Assembly: GCA_030835025.1 (NCBI GenBank)
Contig: JAUQWS010000074.1
Coordinates: forward strand, 1-64,000
Source of the DNA: Ignavibacteria bacterium
Lineage (GTDB): Bacteria; Bacteroidota; Ignavibacteria; Tepidaquicellales; OLB5
Length of the DNA stretch: 64,000 nucleotides
Direction: 5' to 3'
How positions within the stretch are numbered: position 1 is the first letter of the stretch; each line of letters starts with the position of its first letter. Positions 9,059-18,600 of the stretch are shown here, piece by piece. The position numbers were made by a program, and so were the translations under genes. Under the pieces are notes generated by a model. It searched no databases. It saw nothing but the letters and a program-made list of their open reading frames with translations, and had not been told where the DNA came from.

Positions 9059-10081
9059 TTACTTTAACACAGAAACAAGTATTGCCGTTACAATGATATT
9101 CAGTATCGAAAGCGGCAGCATTACCTTCCAACCTAGGTTCATCAGCTGGTCATATCTGAAACGGGGAACCGACCACCTTACCCATATGAAAAAGAATACC
9201 AGAAATGCTACTTTGATGCAGAATGTCAACACTTGCAAAATACTTGTCATCAATGGAGACAAGCCAAATTCCTGCAGATACGGGAACTGCCACCCGCCTA
9301 AATACAAAGTCACAATAATTGTGGATGAAATGATCATGTTTGCATATTCCGCAAGAAAGAACAGTGCAAACTTCATACTAGAATACTCAGTATGATAACC
9401 GCCAACCAGTTCCGGTTCTGCTTCGGGAAGGTCAAATGGTGCCCTGTTGGTTTCAGCAAACGCAGCAACAAGGAATATGATGAATCCCAGCGGCTGCAGG
9501 ACTATGTTCCATTTCCAGCCGTATTGGTGGAGTACTACATCCTGAAGCCCCAGAGAACCGGTAATCAGTATAACTCCCACTATCGAAAGTCCCATAGAGA
9601 GCTCATAACTTATCATCTGCGCACTGGAGCGGATACCCCCAAAAAGAGAATACTTGCTGTTGGATGACCATCCACTGAGCGTAATACCGTAGACTCCAAG
9701 CGATGTAAGAGCAAGAATGTAAAGAATACCAACATTTACATCCGTGATCTGAAGCGGGATAACTCTTCCAAAAAGCTCAATCTGGTAACCGAAAGGAATA
9801 ACTGCTATTGTGGTTAACGATACGAAGATCGAGATCATCGGTGCAAGAGTATGTATCGGTTTATTAGCTTTCTTTGGAACAATATCTTCCTTAAATACCA
9901 GCTTAATTACATCTGCAAAGGATTGAAGCAGACCCTCGTAACCAACCCTGTTGGGTCCGTACCTGTTTTGTATGAAAGCCGATACTCTGCGCTCTGCATA
10001 TACGGCATAAGCAACAGATACCAGCAGCACATTTACTATTAATGTGATCTTTATAAGTGAAATCAATAAGTCAATCCACAC
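9059..10081 (-). CDS. nuoH: NADH-quinone oxidoreductase subunit H
   Basis: 'ERRVSAFIQNRYGPNRVGYEGLLQSFADVIKLVFKED', 'ETNRAPFDLPEAEPELVGGYHTEYSSMKFALFFLAEY', 'WVRWSVPRFRYDQLMNLGWKVMLPLS'. Confidence 0.97.
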   Translation of the reverse strand: MWIDLLISLIKITLIVNVLLVSVAYAVYAERRVSAFIQNRYGPNRVGYEGLLQSFADVIKLVFKEDIVPKKANKPIHTLAPMISIFVSLTTIAVIPFGYQIELFGRVIPLQITDVNVGILYILALTSLGVYGITLSGWSSNSKYSLFGGIRSSAQMISYELSMGLSIVGVILITGSLGLQDVVLHQYGWKWNIVLQPLGFIIFLVAAFAETNRAPFDLPEAEPELVGGYHTEYSSMKFALFFLAEYANMIISSTIIVTLYLGGWQFPYLQEFGLSPLMTSILQVLTFCIKVAFLVFFFIWVRWSVPRFRYDQLMNLGWKVMLPLSILNIIVTAILVSVLK

Positions 10082-10084
10082 GGA

Positions 10085-11137
10085 TCAATTCTCCATTAAT
10101 TTATTTTTCAGTATGTTTATTTTTTCTATCGGCGAAGGATCTGCTTTATATAATATTGCAAGGTAGTAGCTAACCCAGTCACCAAGATATACGAGATCAA
10201 AAATTCTTTCAAGTTTTGTACTGCCTTCAGACTCGATCTCGATATCGAGTCCTCTGTAACTGCTGATGATTTGCTTTGTAATTCTCTGCCTTGTTCTCAG
10301 CCTGGGGTTGTCGTCCCTATCGAGCAAATACAATACCGCAAAATTACGCAAAAAATCTGAATTTTCCTGCCACCCAACTATTTCATTGTGGTTCATTTCA
10401 GGGAAGTAATTGCCAAAAGCCAATGACTTTGCATTTTCAGAGATCTGTCCTCTCCACCTTAAATTAACAATATCCAGCAGATCGTTTGAGGAATAGATAA
10501 TGGGTATCTTACCGCATATATGCTCAGCGTTCAGAACAGCACTGTTATTTTCAGACTCAGGAGAAGTATATATTATTGCTTTATCTGCAATGAACCTGAC
10601 GAGCCTGGTTATGTCATCGGAGTAATCCCTGACAAGCCCTAACTTACTCAAAAGCATAAGCATCGGGAAAAAAGAGTAAGCTAAGGCACATCTTGGCTGA
10701 AAACCCTTTGGAACAGTGATAAGCTGATATCCTTCACCCTCTGACATTACACTTAATTTTCCGCCGGAAGAAATACAGACTATCATAGCACCCTTTTTCC
10801 TTGCATCTTCATAAGCTGAGAGTGTTTCTTCGGTTTCTCCGGAATAACTTGATGCGATCACAAGAGTATTCTCATTGACGTAAGAAGGCAAATAATAATT
10901 GCGGTTAACAGCAAAAGGTACTTTTATTTCATACTGCAGAAAACTTCTCAACAGATCACCGCCAATTGCAGAACCCCCTAAGCCCGTTACAACAACGTTC
11001 CTGATATCTTTCAGATAATCTTTCGGAATCACTGAATCACCAATTAGAAAAGCATCTTCTATCTGTTTGCCGAAGTTTGCAAGCACATCAAACATGTTTG
11101 CACTATCGTGCAGGTTTATATCAGACTTAGTTATCAT
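10085..11137 (-). CDS. Bifunctional phosphoglucose/phosphomannose isomerase (SIS domain)
   Basis: 'VVTGLGGSAIGGDLLRSFL', 'VIASSYSGETEETLSAYEDARKKGAMIVCISSGG', 'EMNHNEIVGW' PGI/PMI motifs. Confidence 0.88.
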   Translation of the reverse strand: MITKSDINLHDSANMFDVLANFGKQIEDAFLIGDSVIPKDYLKDIRNVVVTGLGGSAIGGDLLRSFLQYEIKVPFAVNRNYYLPSYVNENTLVIASSYSGETEETLSAYEDARKKGAMIVCISSGGKLSVMSEGEGYQLITVPKGFQPRCALAYSFFPMLMLLSKLGLVRDYSDDITRLVRFIADKAIIYTSPESENNSAVLNAEHICGKIPIIYSSNDLLDIVNLRWRGQISENAKSLAFGNYFPEMNHNEIVGWQENSDFLRNFAVLYLLDRDDNPRLRTRQRITKQIISSYRGLDIEIESEGSTKLERIFDLVYLGDWVSYYLAILYKADPSPIEKINILKNKLMEN

Positions 11138-12881
11138 ATGACTTCAGTTTCTCTCCGATATTTTTGTTAAAACATTCTTCTATGTAATCCGTAATTTCCT
11201 TCGATGTACTCATCTTCAATACCCTTGCCGCTATCTTTGATGCATTTTCGTAATTTACAAGCCTTATCAGTCTTTTTATCTGCAGATATGATTTTGATTC
11301 CACACTAAGCTCTTTAACTCCCAAACCTATCAGCAAAAGACTGCCATACGGGTCCGATGCCATTTCACCGCAAACACTGACAGGTACATTGTGTTTTTCT
11401 GCAGCATCAGTAAGCATCTTGATCAGCCTCAAAACCGCAGGGTTGAACTTATCATAAAGCTCACAAACAAGACTGCTGTCTCTGTCAACAGCAAGCGTGT
11501 ACTGTACAAGGTCGTTGGTTCCGATACTGAAGAAATCCACAAGCTCCGCAAGTTCTTCTGCCAGCAATACTGCCGAAGGTATTTCTATCATTATTCCGAT
11601 CTTGATGTTCTCATCAAACCTGATCTTTGCGGCCCGCAGTTCACTTTTTGCCGCTTCAAATATTTCACGGATCCTTACCACTTCATCTACTGAAGAGATC
11701 ATCGGGAACATAATCTTAAGATTACCTCCTGTGGAGGCGCGTAGTATTGCCCTCAGTTGTGCCTTGAACATATCATTCTTATCCAGGCATATCCTGATGC
11801 CGCGCCAGCCCAAAAAGGGATTCAACTCTTTCTGTGATTCTGGCAGTATCTTATCCCCGCCAATATCAAAGGTTCTTATAGTAACCATACCCGGTGAAAT
11901 GTGATCTGCAAGGAACTTGTATTGCTTGTACTGTGCTTCCTCGTCGGGGAAGTCACCAATCTCCATAAACAGGTGTTCAGTCCTGTAAAGGCCAACATCA
12001 CAGCCAAAATGCGTTACAACATAATCTACTTCATTATTGAACTCAAGATTAGTCGAAAGCTGAATAGTTTTCCCGTCTTTGGTTTCACTGGGCAGCTTCT
12101 CCAGTTCAACCAGCTTAGCTTCAAATTCAAGGTTTTTCTGTACCTGTTCTTTGTATCTTATTATTGTTTCTTCTTCAGGATTTTTGATGACAACGCCTTT
12201 ATAACCGTCAATTATCAGGTAATCATCTCTGTTTATCCTGATGGAAATATCATGCATTGCTACAACTGCGGGAATGCTGAGCGACCGGGCTATGATCGCT
12301 ACATGAGAGTTTATTCCTCCGAGATCCGTTGCTATGCCAAGCATATTCCTGTTGCTGAAAAGTATAGTGTCTGCAGGCGTCAGATTTCTGCCGATAACAA
12401 TAGAATTTTCTGTGATCTTAGAGACGAGTCTTCCTTTCACAAGATTGCGTAGTACCCTGTTTTTAATATCATTAATATCGTTTATCCTTTCGCGCATATA
12501 CTCATCTCCTGAAGACAGAATTGCGCTTTCAAGGACCTTTATCTCTTCAGTAAACACCTGATATGCGGGAACTGATTCTCTGGCAATTCTGTCTTTTACT
12601 TTCGCATTCAGGAATTCGTCATACAGGAAGCTGAGCTGGGCATCAAATATCTGAAGATTCTTATCATCCAGCTTTTCTTTGGCAAGGCTGAATATTTTGT
12701 TCAGCTCTTTAACTGACTGGGAAATTGCATTCTCATAATCGCTGATCTCTTTCTCGGAGGAAAAATCGCCGTTATTTGTAATATCATAAGTCGGCGCTTC
12801 AACACTGTACACAAAAGGCCTGCCGAATGCAATCCCTTTAGATGCAGCCAAACCCTTGAATATTTGTTCTTTCTTTGTCAA
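11127..12881 (-). CDS. ptsI: Phosphoenolpyruvate-protein phosphotransferase (PTS enzyme I)
   Basis: 'GGINSHVAIIARSLSIPAVV' active-site His, 'GLYRTEHLFM', 'TIRTFDIGGDK', 'NPFLGWRGIRICL', 'SVCGEMASDP'. Confidence 0.95.
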   Translation of the reverse strand: MTKKEQIFKGLAASKGIAFGRPFVYSVEAPTYDITNNGDFSSEKEISDYENAISQSVKELNKIFSLAKEKLDDKNLQIFDAQLSFLYDEFLNAKVKDRIARESVPAYQVFTEEIKVLESAILSSGDEYMRERINDINDIKNRVLRNLVKGRLVSKITENSIVIGRNLTPADTILFSNRNMLGIATDLGGINSHVAIIARSLSIPAVVAMHDISIRINRDDYLIIDGYKGVVIKNPEEETIIRYKEQVQKNLEFEAKLVELEKLPSETKDGKTIQLSTNLEFNNEVDYVVTHFGCDVGLYRTEHLFMEIGDFPDEEAQYKQYKFLADHISPGMVTIRTFDIGGDKILPESQKELNPFLGWRGIRICLDKNDMFKAQLRAILRASTGGNLKIMFPMISSVDEVVRIREIFEAAKSELRAAKIRFDENIKIGIMIEIPSAVLLAEELAELVDFFSIGTNDLVQYTLAVDRDSSLVCELYDKFNPAVLRLIKMLTDAAEKHNVPVSVCGEMASDPYGSLLLIGLGVKELSVESKSYLQIKRLIRLVNYENASKIAARVLKMSTSKEITDYIEECFNKNIGEKLKSYDN

Positions 12882-12890
12882 ATCTTATGT

Positions 12891-13157
12891 TTACAGTTCA
12901 CCAAAACCATCTTCAAAAAATTTCACAACTTCTTTACAAGCCTTCTCCTCATCTACTCCGTCAAACTCAAGCCTCACTTCTGAACCCTGCTCCGCAGCAA
13001 GTGTCATCACCCCGATTATGCTCTTACCGTTTATTCTGAAACCATCTTTTATTATGAAGAACTCTGACTTGTATTTTGATGCTATCTTCACAAGCATAGA
13101 TGCAGGTCTTGTATGCATTCCGGCTTTATTCACAATTTTCGATGTCCTTACTATCAT
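12891..13157 (-). CDS. ptsH: HPr family phosphocarrier protein
   Basis: 'NKAGMHTRPASMLVKIA' (His15) and 'NGKSIIGVMTLAAEQGSEV' (Ser46). Confidence 0.93.
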   Translation of the reverse strand: MIVRTSKIVNKAGMHTRPASMLVKIASKYKSEFFIIKDGFRINGKSIIGVMTLAAEQGSEVRLEFDGVDEEKACKEVVKFFEDGFGEL

Positions 13158-13165
13158 TAACCCGT

Positions 13166-14173
13166 TTAATAGTTCCTGTTTAGCAGCATAGCAGAAAACT
13201 TCTCCAGCTTCATTTTTGCATTAGTTGTCTTCAGGCAATTAAGCGAGCTGTTGGCAATTTCAGTATAACGTTCAATCTCTTTTCTTGCAGAGTCAATCAC
13301 GCAAATACTGCTGTATACCGAGATAACATCATTAATCTTTTTCAAATCGTAAACTTCTGAATTATACAGGTACATGAAATCATCTCTTTCACTGCCGCTC
13401 AATAGCTCAAGGCTCTTGAGGTAAAGGAAAGTCTTCTTTCTTTCAAGTATATCCCCGCCAATTTTCTTACCGAACTCACCTTCATCGGCGATAACATCCA
13501 GCAGGTCATCCTGAATCTGGAAAGCCAGGCCAATATTTTCGGAATATTTGGAAATAGAGGCTATTCCCGCTTCATCTGCATTACCGATTATTGCCCCCAT
13601 TACTGCAGATGTTTTAAGCAGCTCAGCTGTCTTCTTACGGATCATTGTAATGTAATCGTCCAGCGTTACATCGGTACTTGTTTCAAACTCTTTATCAAGC
13701 GCCTGCCCTTCGCAGACTTCAATCACGCCGTCTGTGAAGGCTCTTACAATACCTGCTACATTGCCGGTTTTGGAGCGAAGCAGTGAACGGTATGAAAGCC
13801 CGATAAGCTCATCACCCACAAGGATTGCAGCGTTAGTATCCCATTTTTTGTGAATAGTTTCTTTGCCCCGCCTGGTATTTGCATTATCCATAATGTCATC
13901 ATGGACAAGCGTGAAGTTGTGAAGTATCTCAACTGCTATTGCAGCATCTGCAGCATTGTTCACATCGCCGCCGAATGCTTCGCACGAAAGCAGAACCAGG
14001 ATCGGCCTCACCCTTTTTCCTCCGCCGGACATTATGTAATTAAGCGGATCGTAAAGTGAATAAGGATATTTTGCACCGCATTTGGAATATCTGGAGCGTT
14101 CTGTTTCTCCGCTCAGGAATTCACCCAGCCTTTTCTCTATCAGTTCCCTGTATTTATTAAAACTGTTCTGCAA
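13166..14173 (-). CDS. Polyprenyl (all-trans prenyl) diphosphate synthase
   Basis: 'SGGGKRVRPILVLLSCEAFGG', FARM 'LVHDDIMDNANTRRGKETIH', SARM 'AFQIQDDLLDVI'. Confidence 0.93.
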   Translation of the reverse strand: MQNSFNKYRELIEKRLGEFLSGETERSRYSKCGAKYPYSLYDPLNYIMSGGGKRVRPILVLLSCEAFGGDVNNAADAAIAVEILHNFTLVHDDIMDNANTRRGKETIHKKWDTNAAILVGDELIGLSYRSLLRSKTGNVAGIVRAFTDGVIEVCEGQALDKEFETSTDVTLDDYITMIRKKTAELLKTSAVMGAIIGNADEAGIASISKYSENIGLAFQIQDDLLDVIADEGEFGKKIGGDILERKKTFLYLKSLELLSGSERDDFMYLYNSEVYDLKKINDVISVYSSICVIDSARKEIERYTEIANSSLNCLKTTNAKMKLEKFSAMLLNRNY

Positions 14174-14190
14174 TTGTTCTTAATAACTTT

Positions 14191-15120
14191 TTACGCCACT
14201 GATGAACCAAGCTTATTGAAATTCTTCTTAAGGAAAGTTTCATCATTTTTCCAGTCCTTGCGCACCTTTACGAACAACTCAAGGAATACTTCCCTTCCGA
14301 GAAACTCTTCAATTTCCTTTCGAGACCGCTCTCCGAGTTTTTTGATCTTTGTACCGCCTTCTCCTATTAATATAGCCTTCTGAGTATCTCTTTCCACAAG
14401 AACGTTTGCCCTGATGTAATCTTTCCCTGATTCACGCTCGTTGAACTCTTCGATATCTATGTAGACCGAGAAAGGGATCTCATCTTTGAATAGCCTCAAT
14501 ATGTTCTGCCTTATAAGCTCCGACACAAAAAACTTCTCAGGCTGTGATGTTACAGCTTCTGCATCAAAATAGAACTCGCCTTCGGGAAGATATTTGGCAA
14601 TTGTTTTTACAAGGTCATCAACATTAAAACGTTTTACTGCCGAAACAGGAATTATCTCGTCAAACCTCAGGCTTTCTGAAATGCTGCCTATCATCATCAG
14701 CACTTCTTCTTTTTTCAAGAGGTCAATTTTATTAATAACGCAGAATAACTTCTTGTCTTTTAGCTCTTTGTCGTATTTTTCGTACATTTTTTTCAGTTCG
14801 TCCGAGTCGTATCTATTTGCGTCTACCAGAAAGAGAATCACATCTGATTCGGTGAAGCTGCTTTCAATTTCGCGTTTCATGAACTGCTGAAGCTTATATC
14901 TAGGGTCAAGTATTCCCGGTGTATCAACAAATACTATTTGCAAATTATCTTTGGTGTAGATGCCGAAGATCTTATTTCGTGTGGTTTGCGGCTTAGGAGT
15001 AACAATAGATATTTTCTGCCCTAAAATGGCATTTAGCAGGGTTGATTTACCTGCATTCGGAGCTCCGATAATAGCAGCAAAACCTGAGATTTTTTGCATA
15101 ATTTTTACAAAATTAGTCAT
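14191..15120 (-). CDS. era: GTPase Era
   Basis: 'IGAPNAGKSTLLNAILGQKISIVTPKPQTTRNKIFGI', 'DTPGI', 'NKID', C-terminal KH domain 'AILIGEGGTKIKKLGERSRKEIEEFLG'. Confidence 0.96.
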   Translation of the reverse strand: MTNFVKIMQKISGFAAIIGAPNAGKSTLLNAILGQKISIVTPKPQTTRNKIFGIYTKDNLQIVFVDTPGILDPRYKLQQFMKREIESSFTESDVILFLVDANRYDSDELKKMYEKYDKELKDKKLFCVINKIDLLKKEEVLMMIGSISESLRFDEIIPVSAVKRFNVDDLVKTIAKYLPEGEFYFDAEAVTSQPEKFFVSELIRQNILRLFKDEIPFSVYIDIEEFNERESGKDYIRANVLVERDTQKAILIGEGGTKIKKLGERSRKEIEEFLGREVFLELFVKVRKDWKNDETFLKKNFNKLGSSVA

Positions 15121-15216
15121 TTATTATCGTAATTTCAATTTAAGAATCTATGTAGTGCATACAGTTATCAGAAGTCAAAGCGTGCATCTTATACCGTAAA
15201 TACACCGGAAGAATCA

Positions 15217-15378
15217 ATGCAGGATGATAACGTAAATTCTCTGTCAAGCTATAACAAGTATACACTGGTGCAAAAAAAGCAAAAAGGAAAATACCGTATT
15301 TACATTATAATCTTTAGTTTTTCCTTGTCATTGGTTTTTGGTATATTTATATTTACGTCAGCGGAAATGATTAAATGA
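15217..15378 (+). CDS. Putative 53-aa single-TM small protein (not in supplied ORF track)
   Basis: Read by eye: MQDDNVNSLSSYNKYTLVQKKQKGKYRIYIIIFSFSLSLVFGIFIFTSAEMIK*. Its TGA overlaps the ATG of the next ORF (ATGA at 15375-15378). Confidence 0.5.
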   Translation: MQDDNVNSLSSYNKYTLVQKKQKGKYRIYIIIFSFSLSLVFGIFIFTSAEMIK

Positions 15379-15590
15379 TAGAAAATAAAACCATATATGT
15401 GGGTGAATATAAACCGAGCAAGATACTCAGGACTACACTCTTTGAGTTAAGCACTTGCAGTGATTACGGCAGACACCCCAAGATAACAAAAGCTCCCGGC
15501 AAATTTATTGTATTTAAGGTCCTGATACGAAAACACTACGGCATGGAATATTTTTACGAAGATGAAAAGTACTGGTACTTTAAAAGATAG
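15375..15590 (+). CDS. Hypothetical 71-aa protein
   Basis: ORF MIENKTIYVGEYKPSK...EDEKYWYFKR; ATGA overlap with the upstream small ORF; followed by a strong terminator hairpin. Confidence 0.55.
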   Translation: MIENKTIYVGEYKPSKILRTTLFELSTCSDYGRHPKITKAPGKFIVFKVLIRKHYGMEYFYEDEKYWYFKR

Positions 15591-15612
15591 TTAATTTACG
15601 GTATGAAAATTC

Positions 15613-15642
15613 AAAAGGCATCTCTTAAGAGATGCCTTTTTT
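15613..15642. terminator. Bidirectional intrinsic terminator between convergent genes
   Basis: AAAAGGCATCTC-TTAA-GAGATGCCTTTT(TT): perfect 12-bp stem, T-rich on both strands. Confidence 0.9.
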
Positions 15643-15669
15643 AGTTTGTTGCTTTTAAAGAATCTAACT

Positions 15670-18600
15670 TTACTTCAATAAGACCATCTTCTTGCTATCC
15701 ACAAACTTAGTGCCATTTGGTTCTTCGGCTTCGATGCGGTAGAAGTACACTCCGGATGCGTAATTCATAGCGTTGAATTGAGCAATGTAGAATCCTGCGG
15801 TTTTCATTTCGTTGTTCACCAAATGAGTTACTTCTCTTCCTAGAATATCATAAACTGTAATATTCACTTTAGCATCTCTTGGAATATCATAACTTATCTT
15901 TGTTACCGGATTGAACGGATTCGGGTAGTTCTGCGATAGCCTGAATACGAGTGGTATGTTCTCGTTTTCTTTCTTGTCTGATACAGGCAGAGTCGAACCA
16001 AATACCTTCTGGATATCACTGCTTACTATCTTCAAATGTTCAATTGCATCTTTCGGTTTTTGAGTCTTGATTAATTCCTTGAGTGTAGATCTTTTCTCAA
16101 GTTCCTTCTTTGAACCGATATCACCGTCATTTGCTCTTTCCTCAAGTATTTTCACTCTTTCGGCGTCATTTGTTCTTGATATGTTGTACACTTCCTTTAC
16201 AGAATTGTTTATTACTTTCCTTTGTTCCTTTGTGAACGGTGATTTATCGTCATCGGAATCATCAAATTTATCAGATTCGTCAAATTCTTCAGATTCATCA
16301 GATTTATTGCTCATTGTTAATTGTTCATTGCTGATTGCTCCACCACCGGGGGCGAGAAGACTTGTTGCCATGTAGTCCCAACGTGCTAACAGACCTTCGT
16401 ATGAAGTTGGGTTAGCGTTTATTATCTGTTCAAATCCGCTGAGTGCCGAGGTATACTGTCCAAGCTGCACTTTGCATTTTTGTATTAGATAATGCGATAT
16501 TTTGACAAGCGCTGTATTTGAACCGTGATTAAGTATAAGTTCCTCATAAAATGATTTCAGTGAAGAAACTTCACCGGTATCGGTTGCTATTACTGACATA
16601 AACAGAGTTTGCAATGATGCTATGCTTTCAGTGCTATCTGAATAAGTGTTTATAAGCTCATAGCATTTTGATTTTGCATTAGTGTAATTCCTGTGGCGCA
16701 TAGCTGTTCTGATAGCATTGTAAAGCTCGGATGGGGATTCAGATGTCATTCCGGCAGCAGACCCCCTCTGATGCTCTATGGAACCCATTCCACCTGAACT
16801 TGGTATCGTATCATACAATCCGTTGCCGATATCAACAATATCCTCTTCTGCGGGTGGAGTTGTGCTGCAATCATAGCTCAAAAATGACAATGAGACCTGA
16901 TTCATACCGATTACTACAAAATTATACGGCATGGTAGGACTTGTTATTGCAGTGCCATCCAGCTTAAAGCAATTATTACGCTGGCGATATGAATATGAGC
17001 CGTCCCAGAATGAGCCGTACATGTGATAAGCGGTTGGTGATGCAGATGTTGTTACGTCAAATTTATTCCTGCCCCCATCGGTAAAGAATACTGAATTATC
17101 CGTCTGCAAATTAATAGAGGAGCCTGTAGTATTTGTAATGATATTATACCCTCCAAGCCACGTAGTACCTGAAGGCATCATACCAATCGAGCTTTCGCTT
17201 GAGGTAAATATGCCTTTGGATTCACCCGTTGTATTGGTTATAGTATTACCAAAAAGGTCAGCGGTTGAAAAAAGGGTATTGACACCGGTAGAAAATCCGG
17301 TAATGGTATTATTTTTAATAACTCCGCCTGTTATTGTTGAAAGCATCACTCCCGCTGCATAACCGTTTGATGTCATTGTGTTATTCATAATGTAAACAGG
17401 GAGAGTCAGTCCTGAGAATCCTTGGACACAAATACCATTTCCGCGGCTGTTATTCATTGTAACTGTATTATATGTAATGTAGAGACCTGAAAACGGCATT
17501 TCACTTTCAGTATATACAGCCTGCACTCCGCCTGATGTATCAGTTGAACTGGTGAAGATATTATACCTTATATCAACAAGCGGGCAGTTTGCTGTTTTTA
17601 CTGCGTAGTTAACTTCAGGTGAAGCTATATCCTCGAATTTGGAGTTAAATATCTTAACATTGGTGCCGTTAAATTTGAGTCCGCCCCATTTGTGACCTGT
17701 GACTGCGGCTTTAAAAGTAACCTTGTCATTTGGACCCGTCATTTCCGTATCGTCATCAACCGTAAAGGTTCCGCCGTTCATTATTATGCAGGCAGAGTCA
17801 CTAAAACTGAGGCTTGAATTTGTGCCGGTGATCGTAATATTATGTCCGTTGGATATTATTGTATCGGCAAGCACAAAGTTACCTTCTATTACTTCATCTG
17901 CCACAAGCTCACCGCCTGAAGGGAATACAGGCTCAAGCTTAAAAAGCTTTCCTTCGCCGGGCATAAAGAGACCAATTGAATCGACACTGTTGTTAAGATT
18001 AACATACCCGCTAAAATTCTTACTGAATGTTACAGACGATCCCGGTTTGGAAACATCGGTAATCTTCCAGTTATCAGAGCCGGGAAGGTCATTTGCATCG
18101 AATTTTATCCACAATATACGTGCTTCACCCCTATCCGAACCGTCATACTTCGCAGGTACACATCTTCTGTTTACCATTACGAAATACTTTGCATTGCCTA
18201 CCGGCTGATAAAAACCCATTTCCCAGAAAGTTTCATAAGAACAATCAAGATAAGGACTGTTCGGGGGCCAGTTTTCGATGCATGGGTTCATACCTGTTCT
18301 GCCGGGTATAATACTCGCTATATCATATATATATTCATGACCCATTCCATCGGCGGGGGTGGTGTAAGCAGATTTCCATTCAATTGCATCAAGTGTAGGT
18401 TTTAAATTCAATATTTTTGCGTTCATTTCTCTAAGGTAGTCAAACTTATTCTGTCCATAGCAATTCTGTCTCCTCGGCACTCCGGGCTGGGTAAAAACTC
18501 CAAAACAAAATTGTGTATCACCGGCTATTGGTGTATCCTCATTAAGAATTTTAGTTCTCTGTTCCGGCTCCGGCGGTGGCCCTGTTCCCGGTCCCTGGCT

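Noticed and set aside
11901-12452. 183-aa and neighbouring plus-strand ORFs antisense to ptsI
   Set aside because: Shadow frames of a confident ptsI; no start context or family signal.
15217-15590. Calling the small-ORF pair a toxin-antitoxin system
   Set aside because: A TM peptide plus a small partner is suggestive, but no family motif was recognised; kept only as a hypothesis.
16067-16375. Ser-rich 102-aa plus-strand ORF (SSESSNLSDSSNSSDSSD)
   Set aside because: Antisense reading of the acidic repeat linker, not an independent gene.
17699-18208. 169-aa plus-strand ORF opposite the T9SS protein
   Set aside because: Low-complexity shadow frame; the minus-strand protein has a signal peptide and sorting domain across the same DNA.
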